Shown here piece after piece: positions 37,118-47,054 of a stretch of 64,000 nucleotides of DNA. This DNA is from Bordetella genomosp. 2 (GTDB taxonomy: Bacteria; Pseudomonadota; Gammaproteobacteria; Burkholderiales; Burkholderiaceae_B): assembly GCF_002261345.1 (NCBI RefSeq), contig NZ_NEVT01000006.1, forward strand, positions 434,001 to 498,000, read 5' to 3'. The notes under the pieces were generated by a model. That model was not told the DNA's origin, searched no databases, and saw only the letters and a list, made by a program, of their open reading frames with translations. The position numbers and the translations under genes were made by a program. Numbering within the stretch: position 1 is the first letter of the stretch; every line of letters begins with the position of its first letter.

Positions 37118-38739
37118 TGGCCCCCCAGGGTGCGTACCGTGTCGGCCGACAACACCGCGTCGATGTACTGGGCCGGCTGGTCGAGCGAGCGCGCGGCCTC
37201 GTCCAGGTATGCCGAGACCGGCCCCGCGCCGGCGGCCAGGGCGATGCACAGCAGGATCAGCACCGCCACCGGCCCCGCTTCGCTGAGGCGCAGGCGCGGC
37301 GTGGTGCGCTCGTCGGTGCTCCAGAAGATGCGGATGCCGGTGCGGCCGAACGCCACGATGCCGGCCAGCCCGGAAACCAGCACCGCCGCCACCAGGATCC
37401 AGGCATCGGCCGGCTGCGTCGAGCTGTTGGCGGCGGTGACCGCGGCCGACAGCAGCGAGAACTTGGCCACGAAGCCCGACAGCGGCGGCAGCCCCGTCAC
37501 CAGCAAGGCGCAGGAGACGAAGGCCAGGCCGAGGAACGCCATGGCCGCCGGGATCGCCACGCCCACCACGTCGTCGGAGCGGTTGGGCGTTTCCGGGTCG
37601 TCCAGGTCGAACATGTCCATGGTGACGGCCAGTACGTTGGCGCCGAAGGTGCGCGTGCGCTCGACCAGTTCGACCAGCATGAAAAAGGCGCCGGTGGCCA
37701 GCACCGAACTGAGCAGGTAGAACAGCGCCGGCCCGGTCAGCGTGACCCCGGGCATGCCCAACGCGGTGAGCAGCGTGCCGGCCGAGACGATGACGCAATA
37801 GCCGACCAGTTGCTCCAGTTGCTGGGTGGCCAGCAGGCCGATGGCCCCGAAAACCAGGGTGGCCAACCCGGCCGCGAACATCCAGTCCAGGCTGAAGGCG
37901 GCCGGCGCGCCGGTGGGCAGCAGCAGCGAGCCGATGCGCAGCAGCGCATAGATGCCGACCTTCGTCATGATGGAAAACACCGCGGCCACCGGCGCGCTGG
38001 CCGAGCCGTAGCCGCGCACCAGCCAGAAGTTGAGCGGCCAGGCGCCGGCCTTGACCAGGAACGCCACGCCGAGCACGGCCGCGCCCGCTTCGAACAGCAG
38101 CCGCTCGCTGCCGGCCAGGGTGCCGGCGCGCACCGCCAGGTCGGCCAGGTTGAGCGTGCCGGTCACGCCATAGATGAGCGCGATGCTGATCAGCAGCAGG
38201 AACGAGGCCACCAGGTTGACGGCGATGTACTGCAGGCCGGCGCTGACCCGCGCCACGCCCGAACCGTGCAGCAACAGCCCATAGGAAGCCGCCAGTAGCA
38301 CTTCGAAGAATACGAACAGGTTGAACAGGTCGCCGGTGAGGAAGGCGCCGTTCAGGCCCATCAGCAGGAACTGGAACAGCGAGTGGAAGTGCACCCCCAG
38401 GCGGTCCCAGCGCGCCAGCGAGTAGATGAGCGAGGCCAGTCCCAGCACCGCGGTGAGGCCCAGCATGATTGCCGCCAGCCGGTCGACCACCAGGACGATG
38501 CCGAACGGCGCCGGCCAGTCGCCCGGCAGGTAGACGCCCACGCCGTTCGGCCAATGCCCCCCTGCTCCGGCCGCCAGCGCCAGCAGCGCGATCGCCGCGG
38601 CCAGCTGCGCCAGGCACGAGGCCACCGCGATGCCGGCGCGCACGCCGCGCTGCGAGTCCGACAACAACAGCATCGCGGCCCCGGCGACCAGGGGCACCGC
38701 GATGGGATAGATGGGAGCGTGCTGCAGCCAGTCGATCAA
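37114..38739 (-). CDS. phaD: Pha/Mrp antiporter subunit D (TTG start)
   Basis: A 541-residue polytopic membrane protein of the NuoL/M/N family, with about 14 helices and the proton-channel Lys/Glu motifs VLGVAFLVKAGAWPLNFWLVR and FNLFVFFEVLLAASYGLLLHG. The start is taken as TTG at 38739 (overlapping the phaC stop, TTGA), because no ATG or GTG exists at the family-expected position and AGGGAG lies 8 bases upstream. It follows phaC directly in the operon and is needed with phaAB for cation/H+ exchange. Confidence 0.88.
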   Translation of the reverse strand: MIDWLQHAPIYPIAVPLVAGAAMLLLSDSQRGVRAGIAVASCLAQLAAAIALLALAAGAGGHWPNGVGVYLPGDWPAPFGIVLVVDRLAAIMLGLTAVLGLASLIYSLARWDRLGVHFHSLFQFLLMGLNGAFLTGDLFNLFVFFEVLLAASYGLLLHGSGVARVSAGLQYIAVNLVASFLLLISIALIYGVTGTLNLADLAVRAGTLAGSERLLFEAGAAVLGVAFLVKAGAWPLNFWLVRGYGSASAPVAAVFSIMTKVGIYALLRIGSLLLPTGAPAAFSLDWMFAAGLATLVFGAIGLLATQQLEQLVGYCVIVSAGTLLTALGMPGVTLTGPALFYLLSSVLATGAFFMLVELVERTRTFGANVLAVTMDMFDLDDPETPNRSDDVVGVAIPAAMAFLGLAFVSCALLVTGLPPLSGFVAKFSLLSAAVTAANSSTQPADAWILVAAVLVSGLAGIVAFGRTGIRIFWSTDERTTPRLRLSEAGPVAVLILLCIALAAGAGPVSAYLDEAARSLDQPAQYIDAVLSADTVRTLGGQ

Positions 38740-39080
38740 GATTCGGACTCCCTGCCGTCGACATGGTCGGTCCCGGTGAGCCCGCGCGAGGCGAGCAGCA
38801 CGACCAGGAACAGCGCGGTGGTGGCGAAGCCGATCACGATGGCGGTCAACACCAGGGCCTGCGGCAGCGGATCGGCCATCGCGGCCGGATCGGGCGCCAC
38901 CGCGGCGTCGATGATGGGCGGCCGCCCTTCCGTCAGGCGCCCCATGCCGAAGATGAACAGGTTGACTGCATAGGACACCAGCGTCAGCCCCATGATGACC
39001 TGGAAGGTGCGCGGCCGCAGGATCAGCCACACGCCGGATCCGGCCAGGATGCCGACCGCCGCGGCGTAGATCAATTCCAT
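38736..39080 (-). CDS. phaC: Pha/Mrp antiporter subunit C
   Basis: A 114-residue three-helix protein homologous to NuoK: GVWLILRPRTFQVIMGLTLV, SYAVNLFIFGMG and DPLPQALVLTAIVIGFATTA, the latter with the conserved glutamine/leucine NuoK-like helix. It overlaps phaAB by one base (TGATG) and phaD by 4. The ending HVDGRESES is species-specific. Confidence 0.93.
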   Translation of the reverse strand: MELIYAAAVGILAGSGVWLILRPRTFQVIMGLTLVSYAVNLFIFGMGRLTEGRPPIIDAAVAPDPAAMADPLPQALVLTAIVIGFATTALFLVVLLASRGLTGTDHVDGRESES

Positions 39081-41992
39081 CAGGCAGTACTCCCGGATTG
39101 TGCGGCGGCCTGCGCATCGGCGGCCGCCTTGCGTTGCGCGCGCAGCGATTGGTGCGCCAGGGCGACCAGCACCAATACGGTGGAGCCGACCACCAGCATG
39201 TAGACGCCCACGTCGAACAGCAGCACGCTGGACAAATGTATGTGGCCGATCACGGGCAGGGAAAAATCCCAGGCCAGCGCCGACAGGAACGGGCGCGCCG
39301 CCAGCCACGCGGAGATGGCGGTCAGGCCCGCGCACAGCAGCCCCAGCCCGACCCAGTGCTGCGGGTTGAGCCGGCTGCGCGACTCGACCCAATACACGCC
39401 GCCCACCATGTATTGCAGGATCACGGCGGTGGCCATCACCAGGCCGCCCACGAAGCCGCCGCCAGGCAGGTTGTGGCCGCGCAGCAGCAAATACGCGGAA
39501 GCCATCGCGGCCACCGGCAGCAGCAGGCGCACCAGCACGGCGGGCAGCATCATGCCGCCCGGCGGCAGCACCGCATGGATGTCCGGGGCGACCGTCACGG
39601 TCTCGGCCTGGTCGCGCTGCTGCAGCGGCATGCCGGCGCTTTCGGGGGCCGGCCGGAAACGGCGCAGCAGGGCGTACACCGTCAGGGCGACGATGCCCAG
39701 CACGGTGATTTCGCCGAGCGTGTCGAAGCCGCGGAAGTCGACCAGGATGACGTTGACAATGTTGGTGCCGCCGCCCTCGGGCAAGGCCATGTGGACGAAG
39801 AACTCCGAAATGGGCTGCTCCTGCGGGCGCGTCAGCATCGCATAGGCCAGCGCCGCCAGCGACGTGCCGACGACCGCCGCGATGACCACGTCGCGCGTAC
39901 GGCGCACGCGGGCCCGCGCGTCGGCCTGTTCTCCGTCGGTCTTGCCCTCGATGCGGCGCGGCAGCCAGCGCAGCCCGAGCAACAGCAGGACCACGGTCAC
40001 GACCTCGACGGCAAGCTGCGTCAGCGCCAGGTCGGGCGCGGAAAACCAGACGAAGGTCAGGCAGACGGCCAGGCCCGCGCCGCCGGCCAGGATCAGCGAG
40101 GCCAGGCGATGGTACTTGGCCTGGAAAGCCGTGCCCACCGCGCAGATTCCGCCCACGACCCAGAGTGCCGCGAAGGCCGGGTCCAGCGGCGTCAGCGGAG
40201 CGACCGTGTCGGTCCAGGTGCCGCGGCGCAACGGCAGCCAGGCGACCAGCAGCGCTCCCACCACGATCAGGACCATTTGCATCTGCAGGCGCGGCGAGGA
40301 AATGCGGCCCAGCAGCCAATTGGCCGCCACGCTGGAATAGTCGAGCAGGAACTCGAACGAGCGCCGGCCGTCGAGCCGGTAGATGAACGGCACGCGTCCC
40401 GGATAGGCGCGCTGGCGCGCCCGCAGCGCCAGGTAGAGCAGCACCCCGCTGATCATGGCCACGAAGCTCATCACCAGCGGCAGGTTCAGGCCGTGCCACA
40501 CGGCCAGGCTGTAGGATGGCATCCCGTCGCCCAGGATGCTGTAGGCGGCGGTGTCCAGGAACGGCCCCACAGTGATGCCCGGGATCACACCGACCACCAG
40601 GCAGCACAGCACCAGCAGCCCGCTGGGCACCAGCATCCAGCGCGGCGGCTCGTGCGGCGCGCGCGGGAGATCCTGCGCCGGCGGCCCGAAGAACACTTGC
40701 AGGATGAAGCGCAGCGAATAGGCGACGCTGAACGCGCTGGCCAGCACGGCCATGGCCGGCAAGCCGTACTGGATGAGCGGGTCGCCGCTGACGAAGGTCG
40801 TCTCGGCGAAGAACATCTCTTTGGAGATGAAGCCATTGAGCAGCGGCACGCCCGCCATCGCGGCCGCGGCCACGGTGGCCAGCGTGGCGGTGATCGGCAT
40901 GGCCTTGCGCAGGCCGCTCAGCCGCCCGAGATCACGCGTGCCGGTTTCGTGGTCGACGATGCCGGCGGCCATGAAAAGCGACGCCTTGAAGGTGGCGTGG
41001 TTGACCATGTGGAAGATGGCCGCCACCAGCCCGAGCGGGCTGTTCATGCCGAGCAGCAGCGCGATCAGGCCCAGGTGGCTGATCGTCGAGTAGGCCAGCA
41101 CGCCTTTCATGTCCTGCTGGAAGATGGCCGCGTAGGCGCCCAGCACCAGCGAGCACAGCCCGGCCCCGCCGATGATCCAGAACCATTCCTCGGTGCCCGC
41201 CAGCACCGGCCAGAACCGCGCCAGCAGGAACACGCCGGCCTTCACCATGGTGGCCGAATGCAGGTAGGCCGATACCGGCGTGGGCGCCGCCATGGCGTTG
41301 GGCAGCCAGAACTGGAACGGGAACTGCGCGCTCTTGGTGAGCGCGCCCAGCGCCACCAGCACCAGCACGGCCGGATACCAGGGATCGGCGCGCACCAGGT
41401 CGCCCGCCGCCAGCACGCGGTCGAGGTCGTAGCTGCCGACGATGTGGCCGAGGATCAGCACCCCGGCCAGCAGGCACAGGCCGCCGGCCCCGGTGACGGT
41501 CAGCGCCATGCGCGCGCCGCGCTTGGCGTCGAGCCGGTGATGCCAGTAGGCGATCAGCATGAACGACGCCAGGCTGGTCATTTCCCAGAACAGCACGAGC
41601 TGGATGAGATTGCCCGACAGCACCACGCCCAGCATGGCGGCCATGAACGCCTGGAAGAACGAGAAGAAGCGCGGCACCGGGTCTTCGGGCGACATGTAGT
41701 AGCGCGCATACAGCACCACCAGCGTGCCCATGGCCGAGACGATCAGCGCGAACAGCCACGCGTAGCCGTCCATGCGCAGGGTGAACTCCAGGCCCAGCGC
41801 CGGCGCCCAGGCCAGGTCGGCCCGCACTACGCCGCCATCGACGACTTGCGGGAACAGGCTGGCCACCAGCACGGTGCAGGCCAGCGCGGTGAGCCCCGCC
41901 AGCCAGGCCTCGGCGTTGCGGGCGTTGGACGGCAACAGCGCAGCGCACAGGCTGCCAGCAAATGGCAGAGCGAGTATGAGAATCAGCGACAT
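39080..41992 (-). CDS. phaAB: Pha/Mrp antiporter fused subunit AB
   Basis: A 970-residue protein in which the NuoL-like subunit A and subunit B are one chain, as in Sinorhizobium PhaAB. Residues 1 to about 770 have many helices with GYAWLFALIVSAMGTLVVLY, PFQFWLPNAMAAPTPVSAYLHS, and HMVNHATFKASLFMAAG. The last about 170 residues match MnhB (LRGHNLPGGGFVGGLVMAT). The start MSLILILALPFAG at 41992 is family-like. It heads an operon with all downstream genes overlapping. In S. meliloti the system moves K+ and gives pH adaptation; ion choice here is not certain. Confidence 0.92.
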   Translation of the reverse strand: MSLILILALPFAGSLCAALLPSNARNAEAWLAGLTALACTVLVASLFPQVVDGGVVRADLAWAPALGLEFTLRMDGYAWLFALIVSAMGTLVVLYARYYMSPEDPVPRFFSFFQAFMAAMLGVVLSGNLIQLVLFWEMTSLASFMLIAYWHHRLDAKRGARMALTVTGAGGLCLLAGVLILGHIVGSYDLDRVLAAGDLVRADPWYPAVLVLVALGALTKSAQFPFQFWLPNAMAAPTPVSAYLHSATMVKAGVFLLARFWPVLAGTEEWFWIIGGAGLCSLVLGAYAAIFQQDMKGVLAYSTISHLGLIALLLGMNSPLGLVAAIFHMVNHATFKASLFMAAGIVDHETGTRDLGRLSGLRKAMPITATLATVAAAAMAGVPLLNGFISKEMFFAETTFVSGDPLIQYGLPAMAVLASAFSVAYSLRFILQVFFGPPAQDLPRAPHEPPRWMLVPSGLLVLCCLVVGVIPGITVGPFLDTAAYSILGDGMPSYSLAVWHGLNLPLVMSFVAMISGVLLYLALRARQRAYPGRVPFIYRLDGRRSFEFLLDYSSVAANWLLGRISSPRLQMQMVLIVVGALLVAWLPLRRGTWTDTVAPLTPLDPAFAALWVVGGICAVGTAFQAKYHRLASLILAGGAGLAVCLTFVWFSAPDLALTQLAVEVVTVVLLLLGLRWLPRRIEGKTDGEQADARARVRRTRDVVIAAVVGTSLAALAYAMLTRPQEQPISEFFVHMALPEGGGTNIVNVILVDFRGFDTLGEITVLGIVALTVYALLRRFRPAPESAGMPLQQRDQAETVTVAPDIHAVLPPGGMMLPAVLVRLLLPVAAMASAYLLLRGHNLPGGGFVGGLVMATAVILQYMVGGVYWVESRSRLNPQHWVGLGLLCAGLTAISAWLAARPFLSALAWDFSLPVIGHIHLSSVLLFDVGVYMLVVGSTVLVLVALAHQSLRAQRKAAADAQAAAQSGSTA

Positions 41993-42234
41993 GGCGTTCC
42001 GGGAGGACCGGCGACTCGTCTCGTGGCGTGAGCCAAGCATAAAGCCGGTATGACGTTACTCGGAACCCTGGACAAGCGCGCCGTTGCAGCGACACCGCGG
42101 GCGCGGCGCCAAGGCGTCGACAGAGCCGGCCAGGAATCCACCCCGAAAAATATCAGATTCTTGTAAGGTTCGCACGATGCAATAGCCCGGCCTGTGCCGC
42201 CATTTCCCGGCGGCGCGCTTCCAGGAGACTCCCT
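41993..42234. other. Divergent gap between pha operon and the Bug gene
   Basis: A 242-base gap carrying the leftward pha promoter and the rightward Bug promoter. It is locally less GC-rich near 42150-42185 (AAAAATATCAGATTC). I found no convincing paired -35/-10 boxes or strong dyads. There is a clear ribosome site AGGAGA (42221-42226) before the Bug gene. Confidence 0.4.
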
Positions 42235-43215
42235 TTGAAGAAAAATACGCTGTTCAAGTCCATGCTGCTGGCGCTGCTGGCGGCCCCCCTGGCGAGCCCC
42301 GCCGCCCATGCCCAGGGCTACCCCGAACGTCCGGTGCGGCTGATCGTGCCGTTCGCGGCGGGCGGCACCACCGACATGGTGGCCCGCATCGTGGCCGACG
42401 GCCTGGGCCGCGCGCTCGGCCAGCCGGTGGTGGTCGAAAACCGGGGCGGCGGCGGTGGCGCCATCGGCGCCGATGCGCTGGCCAAGTCGGCGCCCGACGG
42501 CTACACCCTCGGCGTGGCAACGGTCAGCACCATGGCGACCAACCCCGCCACCAACGCGCAGACCCCGTACGATCCGCTCAAGGACTTCACCCCCATCACC
42601 AACCTGGTCAACGTGCCCAACGTACTGACGGTCAACCCCAAGACGCCGGCCAATACGCTGCAGGAGTTCATCGCGCTGCTCAAGTCCGAGCCGGGCGCCT
42701 ATAGCTATGCCTCGGCGGGCACCGGCAGCATTTCGCACCTGGACGGCGAACTGTTCAAGTCGCTGACCGGCACCGACATGATCCACGTGCCGTACCGCGG
42801 CTCGGGCCCCGCCCTCAACGACACGCTGGCCGGCCAGGTCAGCGCGCAGTTCGACAACCTGCCCTCGTCGTATGCCCACATCCAGGCCGGCAAGCTGCGC
42901 GCGCTGGCGGTGGCCGCGCCGGCGCGCGTGGCCGGCATGCCCGATGTGCCGACCTTCGCCGAGGCCGGCCTGCCGGCCATGAACAACATGGCCTGGTACG
43001 GACTGGTGGCGCCCGCCGGCGTGCCCGCGGACATCGTCGCGCGCGTGCATGATGCGGCGGTGAAGGCGCTGCAGGACCCGGACATCCGCCAGCGCCTGAT
43101 GGACCGCGGCTCGCTGGTCGACGGCGGCACGCCGCAAGCGTACGCCGCGCTCATCAAGCGCGAACTCGAGCTGCGCAAGCAGATCGCCGACCAGCAGAAC
43201 ATCCGGCTCAACTGA
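42235..43215 (+). CDS. Bug/TctC-family tripartite tricarboxylate receptor (TTG start)
   Basis: A 326-residue exported binding protein. The start is TTG at 42235, with AGGAGA 8 bases upstream and no ATG nearby. Signal peptide MKKNTLFKSMLLALLAAPLA to AHA (1-26). The mature protein shows the Bug family signature: YPERPVRLIVPFAAGGTTDM, GRALGQPVVVENRGGGGGAIG, SYASAGTGSISHLDGELFKS, VPTFAEAGLP. Bordetella species carry dozens of such genes, often orphan as here, with no TctAB membrane partners next to it. The ligand, usually a carboxylate, is unknown. Confidence 0.93.
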   Translation: MKKNTLFKSMLLALLAAPLASPAAHAQGYPERPVRLIVPFAAGGTTDMVARIVADGLGRALGQPVVVENRGGGGGAIGADALAKSAPDGYTLGVATVSTMATNPATNAQTPYDPLKDFTPITNLVNVPNVLTVNPKTPANTLQEFIALLKSEPGAYSYASAGTGSISHLDGELFKSLTGTDMIHVPYRGSGPALNDTLAGQVSAQFDNLPSSYAHIQAGKLRALAVAAPARVAGMPDVPTFAEAGLPAMNNMAWYGLVAPAGVPADIVARVHDAAVKALQDPDIRQRLMDRGSLVDGGTPQAYAALIKRELELRKQIADQQNIRLN

Positions 43216-45859
43216 GGCCGGCATCAATGGCCCGCGGCGTGCCGGGCACTTCCTGCACCGGCACGCCCATGTCCTGCCAGGCCTCGCCATGGCACGTGAA
43301 CAGCAGCACCTGGTGCCGCGAGGCGGCGTCGTACAGGGCCCGCTTCATCAGTTCGCGCCGCGCCTGGTCGGCATGCACCAGCGCATCGTCGAGCATCAGC
43401 AGCGTCGGCCGGCCGGCCTGCTGCAGCAGGTCGGCATACGCCAGCCGGGCCAACACCCCCAGTTGTTCGCGCGTGCCGAAACTGAGCGCTTCCAGGGGAT
43501 CGTCGCCGGCGCCGCGCGCCAGCGCGGCCGGCAGCAAGGCATCGTCCAGGCGCCACTGGGCGCCGGCAAACAGCAGCGCCGCGTAGTGCTGCAGGCGGCG
43601 CGCCAGAGGGTCCAGCAGCCGCTGGGTTGCGGCATTGCGCCGTTCGCCGAGCAACTGCCATAGCAAGTCCAGCGCCTGCGCGCGCGCGGCGAATTCATCG
43701 CGACGGCGCGCCAGCCGCTGCGCGTCGGCCTCGGCCACCAGCAGCCGCTCGCCCAGGCCCTGGGCCTGGGCCTGCTCCAGCTTGCCCTGCAGTTGCAGCA
43801 GCTCGGCATGGCGCCGGTGCTGGGCATCGCGCGCTAGCACCGCCGATTGCTCGAAGCGCTGCGCGTCCTGCTCGATGAGCTCGGGCTGGTGGGCCCGCAG
43901 GGCCAGCTGCGCCGCCTCGCAGCGCTGCGCCAGCGCGGCGCGGCGCGCGCCGGCCTCGGCCAGCCTGGCGTCGCGCTGCTCGCGCTGGGCGCTGCGCCCG
44001 GCGGCCAGGAACTCGTTCTGCCGGGCCGCCCAATGGGCCTGCAGCGACTGCGCCCGCCCCTGCTGGGTATCGAGCGTGGTGCGCGCCGCCGCCAGCGCCT
44101 GCGCGGCATGCTCGGCCTCGACGCTGGCGGCGCGCAACGCTTGCTGCGCCTGCGCCAGATCCATGGCCGCCGCGGCCTCCGGCAAGGCGGCGCGTTGCGC
44201 ATGGAGCTGCTCGCGGCGGGCGCGGGCCTGTGCCTGGACGGCATGCAGGGCCTGCACGCCGTCCGGGGCGTGGATGCCCAGGCTCTGGCGCGCCATGTCG
44301 AGGTCGCGCCTGATCTGCTCGTGGCTGGCGGCGCGCGCCTCGGCCTCGGCCAGGCCGGCCACGCCCAGGCTGGCCAGCAGCGCGTCGCGCTCGGCGCGCG
44401 CGGCCTGCAGGCCGGCCAGTACCGCCGGCAGGTCGCGCCCGCCGGGTTCGATGCGCAGCATGCCGACCCCATCGATGTGCAGTTCGGCCGCGTCGCTCAC
44501 CAGCACCTCGCCCTCGCCCGCCAGCGGCGCGCCGTCCAGCCGGATGACGCGCCCATCCTGCAGGTGGTGATACAAGCGCGTGGCGCCGGCGCGCTGCTGC
44601 GCCTGCAGCTCGCCGATACGCTGCTCCAGGCCGCGCAGCTTGCGCAGGCTGGCGGCATCGATCGACAGCCCCGCCGCCGCGGCCTGCAATTCCTGGATGT
44701 GCGCGGCCAGCCGCCCGGCCTCCGCTATCGCGGCATCCCAGCGTTGCAATTCCTGGTCGAGACGGACGATCTGTTCATCGCAATCGCGCCGCTGCGCCGC
44801 CAGTTGCGCGGCGGCGACCTGCGCCTGCGCCTGGGCCAGGCGTTCGGCGCCCTGCTGGTGCTGCAGGCGCGCCCGCTCGAGCGCCTCGCGCGCCGGCGCC
44901 AGCGCCGCGGCCGCCTGTTCGGCCTGGGCCTGCAGTTCGCGCAGCGCCTCGGCATCGCGCCGGTCGCGCTCGACCTGCTCGCGCAGCAGGCCCAGCGTAT
45001 CGTCGGCCTGCGCCAGTTCGCGCGCCAGGCCCGCCACGATTTCGCGCTCGCGTTCGATCTCGGCCAGCCGGGCGCGCGCCTGGGCCGCGCGCTGCTCCAG
45101 TTCGCGCCACGGCTGTTCGCGTTCGGCTTTTTCGTAGTCGCGGCGCAGGCTCGCCAGCCGATCCACGTCGGCGTCGAGCGCGCGCTTGGCGGCCGCCAGT
45201 TCCGCCGCGGCCTGCAAGGCCCGCGCGCAGGCCTCCTCGGCCTCTTTGTAGGCGCCCTTGGGCCTGCCGCTGCGAGCATCGCGCAGCATGGCCCGTTCGG
45301 CCTCGACCCTTTCATACAGGTCATCGCCCTCGGCGGAGGTCAGCTCGCCGGTCAGGCGGGTGAGCGCGTCGCGCACGTGGACCTGCGCATGGGCGGCCGG
45401 CTCCAGCAGATTGTGGCCGTCGCCCTGCTGGATCCATAGCAGTCCCGGGATGCCGCCGTGTTCCGGCCGGCTCTGCCCCTTGGCCGGGAACTCGAAGCCC
45501 AGCAGCGCCGCCAGGGCGTTCTCCGCCGCCTCGCCTTCGTGGCGCTCGGCGCCGCCGTCGATCGACAACTCGCAGCGGGCCCGGCTCAGGAACGACTTGC
45601 GCAGCAGGTAGCGGCGCCCGCCGTGATCGAATTCGACCTCGACGGTGGGACGCGCGCCGTGCATGCCCCATGGCGCCAGGTCGGCCACCTTGGTCGTCTT
45701 GTAGCGTTCGAGGAACGCCGCGCGGATGGCCGCCGCCAGGGTGCTCTTGCCCGCCTCGTTCGGGCCGGCGATGACGTTCAGGCCGTCGGCCAGCCCGTCC
45801 AGTTCGACGGTATCGCGGAACTTGCGGAATTCCGCCAGGGACAGGCGGCGCAGCTTCAT
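43208..45859 (-). CDS. SbcC/YhaN-like ATPase with long coiled coil
   Basis: An 883-residue SMC/Rad50-like protein. Walker A AGPNEAGKST (31-40) follows an N-terminal MKLRRLSLAEFRKFRDTVEL; a long Ala/Gln/Arg/Leu coiled coil (about 190-720) is interrupted by a globular stretch (about 425-500). The C-terminus has a signature LSFGTREQLGVLARLAYA and Walker B PTLLMLDDALVHADQ. No Rad50-type CxxC zinc hook is present at the coil apex, unlike SbcC. It overlaps the nuclease gene upstream by 4 bases and, at its 3' end, the convergent Bug gene by 8 bases. It likely works with the neighbour in DNA end repair. Confidence 0.85.
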   Translation of the reverse strand: MKLRRLSLAEFRKFRDTVELDGLADGLNVIAGPNEAGKSTLAAAIRAAFLERYKTTKVADLAPWGMHGARPTVEVEFDHGGRRYLLRKSFLSRARCELSIDGGAERHEGEAAENALAALLGFEFPAKGQSRPEHGGIPGLLWIQQGDGHNLLEPAAHAQVHVRDALTRLTGELTSAEGDDLYERVEAERAMLRDARSGRPKGAYKEAEEACARALQAAAELAAAKRALDADVDRLASLRRDYEKAEREQPWRELEQRAAQARARLAEIEREREIVAGLARELAQADDTLGLLREQVERDRRDAEALRELQAQAEQAAAALAPAREALERARLQHQQGAERLAQAQAQVAAAQLAAQRRDCDEQIVRLDQELQRWDAAIAEAGRLAAHIQELQAAAAGLSIDAASLRKLRGLEQRIGELQAQQRAGATRLYHHLQDGRVIRLDGAPLAGEGEVLVSDAAELHIDGVGMLRIEPGGRDLPAVLAGLQAARAERDALLASLGVAGLAEAEARAASHEQIRRDLDMARQSLGIHAPDGVQALHAVQAQARARREQLHAQRAALPEAAAAMDLAQAQQALRAASVEAEHAAQALAAARTTLDTQQGRAQSLQAHWAARQNEFLAAGRSAQREQRDARLAEAGARRAALAQRCEAAQLALRAHQPELIEQDAQRFEQSAVLARDAQHRRHAELLQLQGKLEQAQAQGLGERLLVAEADAQRLARRRDEFAARAQALDLLWQLLGERRNAATQRLLDPLARRLQHYAALLFAGAQWRLDDALLPAALARGAGDDPLEALSFGTREQLGVLARLAYADLLQQAGRPTLLMLDDALVHADQARRELMKRALYDAASRHQVLLFTCHGEAWQDMGVPVQEVPGTPRAIDAGLS

Positions 45860-46977
45860 GGCTGCCCCGCCGCGCGTTCGCGCTGGAACTGGACCAGCAG
45901 GCGCAAGGCATGGCGCGCCACGGCGGCCTGCCCGGGGTCGTGCTGCAGGGCCTGCAATTGCGCCGCCACTTCGCCCACATAGCCGCTGCCTCCCAGGGCC
46001 GACAGATCGTGCTCGTCCGGCGCCAGTGACAAACGGTCGGTATCGAGCAGCAGCGCCCGCGCCCGCGCCGCCGCGCGCGCGGCGGCATCCTGCAGGGCTT
46101 GCCAGGCGTCGAGCGAAATCTGGCCGGACAATTCGATGCGCAGCACCTCGTCGGCGCCGACGCCGTCCAGGCGGTGTGCCAGCGCCTCGGCATCGGAAGC
46201 CAGTTCGAGCGACTCGGCCCATTGCGTCCAGCGGTAGCGGCCCACCGGCACGGCCTCGACCACCGGCTCGGCGCCGGCGCCCGGCAGGCGCACGTCCAGC
46301 ACGCTGCCGGAAGCGTTGGCGCGGAAGCGGTCCGGCTCCGGCGTGCCGGCATACCAGGTGCGCGCGTCGATCTGCAGGCAGCCGTGCCAGTCGCCCAGCG
46401 CGAGATAGTCCAGCCGGGCGCGCGCGGCCCGGTCGGCGGCGATGGGGTTGGCCGAGTCGACCGCGTCGGGCAGGCGGCCGGCGATGCTGCCATGGGCCAG
46501 CCCGACCCGCGCCCGGCCGGGGCTGGTCCCGAGGGTATCGAACACCGCGGTGGTGTCGTCATATGTGTGGCGCTGCGTCAGCGGAGCGGCCAGCACCGCC
46601 AGGTTCGCGCCCGGCACATCGACCACGCCGGGCCGCAGCGGCACATGCACATTCGGGCCGATGCAGCCCAGCTGGTGTGCGCGCGACCAGACGCTGTCGG
46701 CCAGCGCGGCGTCATGGTTGCCGGCGATCATCACCCAGGGACCGGCGTAGGCCGCCAGCGCGCCGAACAGGCGCCGGATGCTGCGGTCGGATACGGCCTG
46801 GGTATCGAAGACGTCGCCCGCCACCAGCACGGCGTCCACGCCGCGCTGCGCCGCCAGCGCGGCGATGCGCGCCACGGCGTCGAAGCGGGCCTCGGCCAGC
46901 AAGGCCGCGTCATCGGTATCGAACTGGCCGTACTGCCGGCCGATCTGCCAGTCGGCGGTATGGAGGAGATGAATCAC
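45856..46977 (-). CDS. SbcD/YhaO-like metallophosphoesterase nuclease
   Basis: A 373-residue calcineurin-fold nuclease. Metal-binding motifs: LLHTADWQIG, VAGDVFDTQ, IAGNHDAAL, GLAHGS and LALGDWHG. This is the SbcD/Mre11/YhaO pattern. The start is uncertain: GTG at 46977 (VIHLLHTADW) is preceded by an AGG site and fits the family, while GTG at 47004 would add nine residues. It forms a pair with the YhaN-like ATPase (4-base overlap). The pair probably processes double-strand ends or hairpins. Confidence 0.87.
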   Translation of the reverse strand: MIHLLHTADWQIGRQYGQFDTDDAALLAEARFDAVARIAALAAQRGVDAVLVAGDVFDTQAVSDRSIRRLFGALAAYAGPWVMIAGNHDAALADSVWSRAHQLGCIGPNVHVPLRPGVVDVPGANLAVLAAPLTQRHTYDDTTAVFDTLGTSPGRARVGLAHGSIAGRLPDAVDSANPIAADRAARARLDYLALGDWHGCLQIDARTWYAGTPEPDRFRANASGSVLDVRLPGAGAEPVVEAVPVGRYRWTQWAESLELASDAEALAHRLDGVGADEVLRIELSGQISLDAWQALQDAAARAAARARALLLDTDRLSLAPDEHDLSALGGSGYVGEVAAQLQALQHDPGQAAVARHALRLLVQFQRERAAGQP

Positions 46978-47054
46978 GGAAGACCTGGGGTGTGCCTGCG
47001 CCACGACGGGCGGTCATGGCGCGATTGTGGCACAACCCCGCGGCCGGCTGGCGC

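Noticed and set aside
36722-42031. Very long plus-strand open frames opposite the pha antiporter genes
   Set aside because: They are shadows of the GC-rich minus-strand genes: high His/Gln/Arg low-complexity translations, no family motif and no ribosome sites. The minus-strand frames have clear homology.
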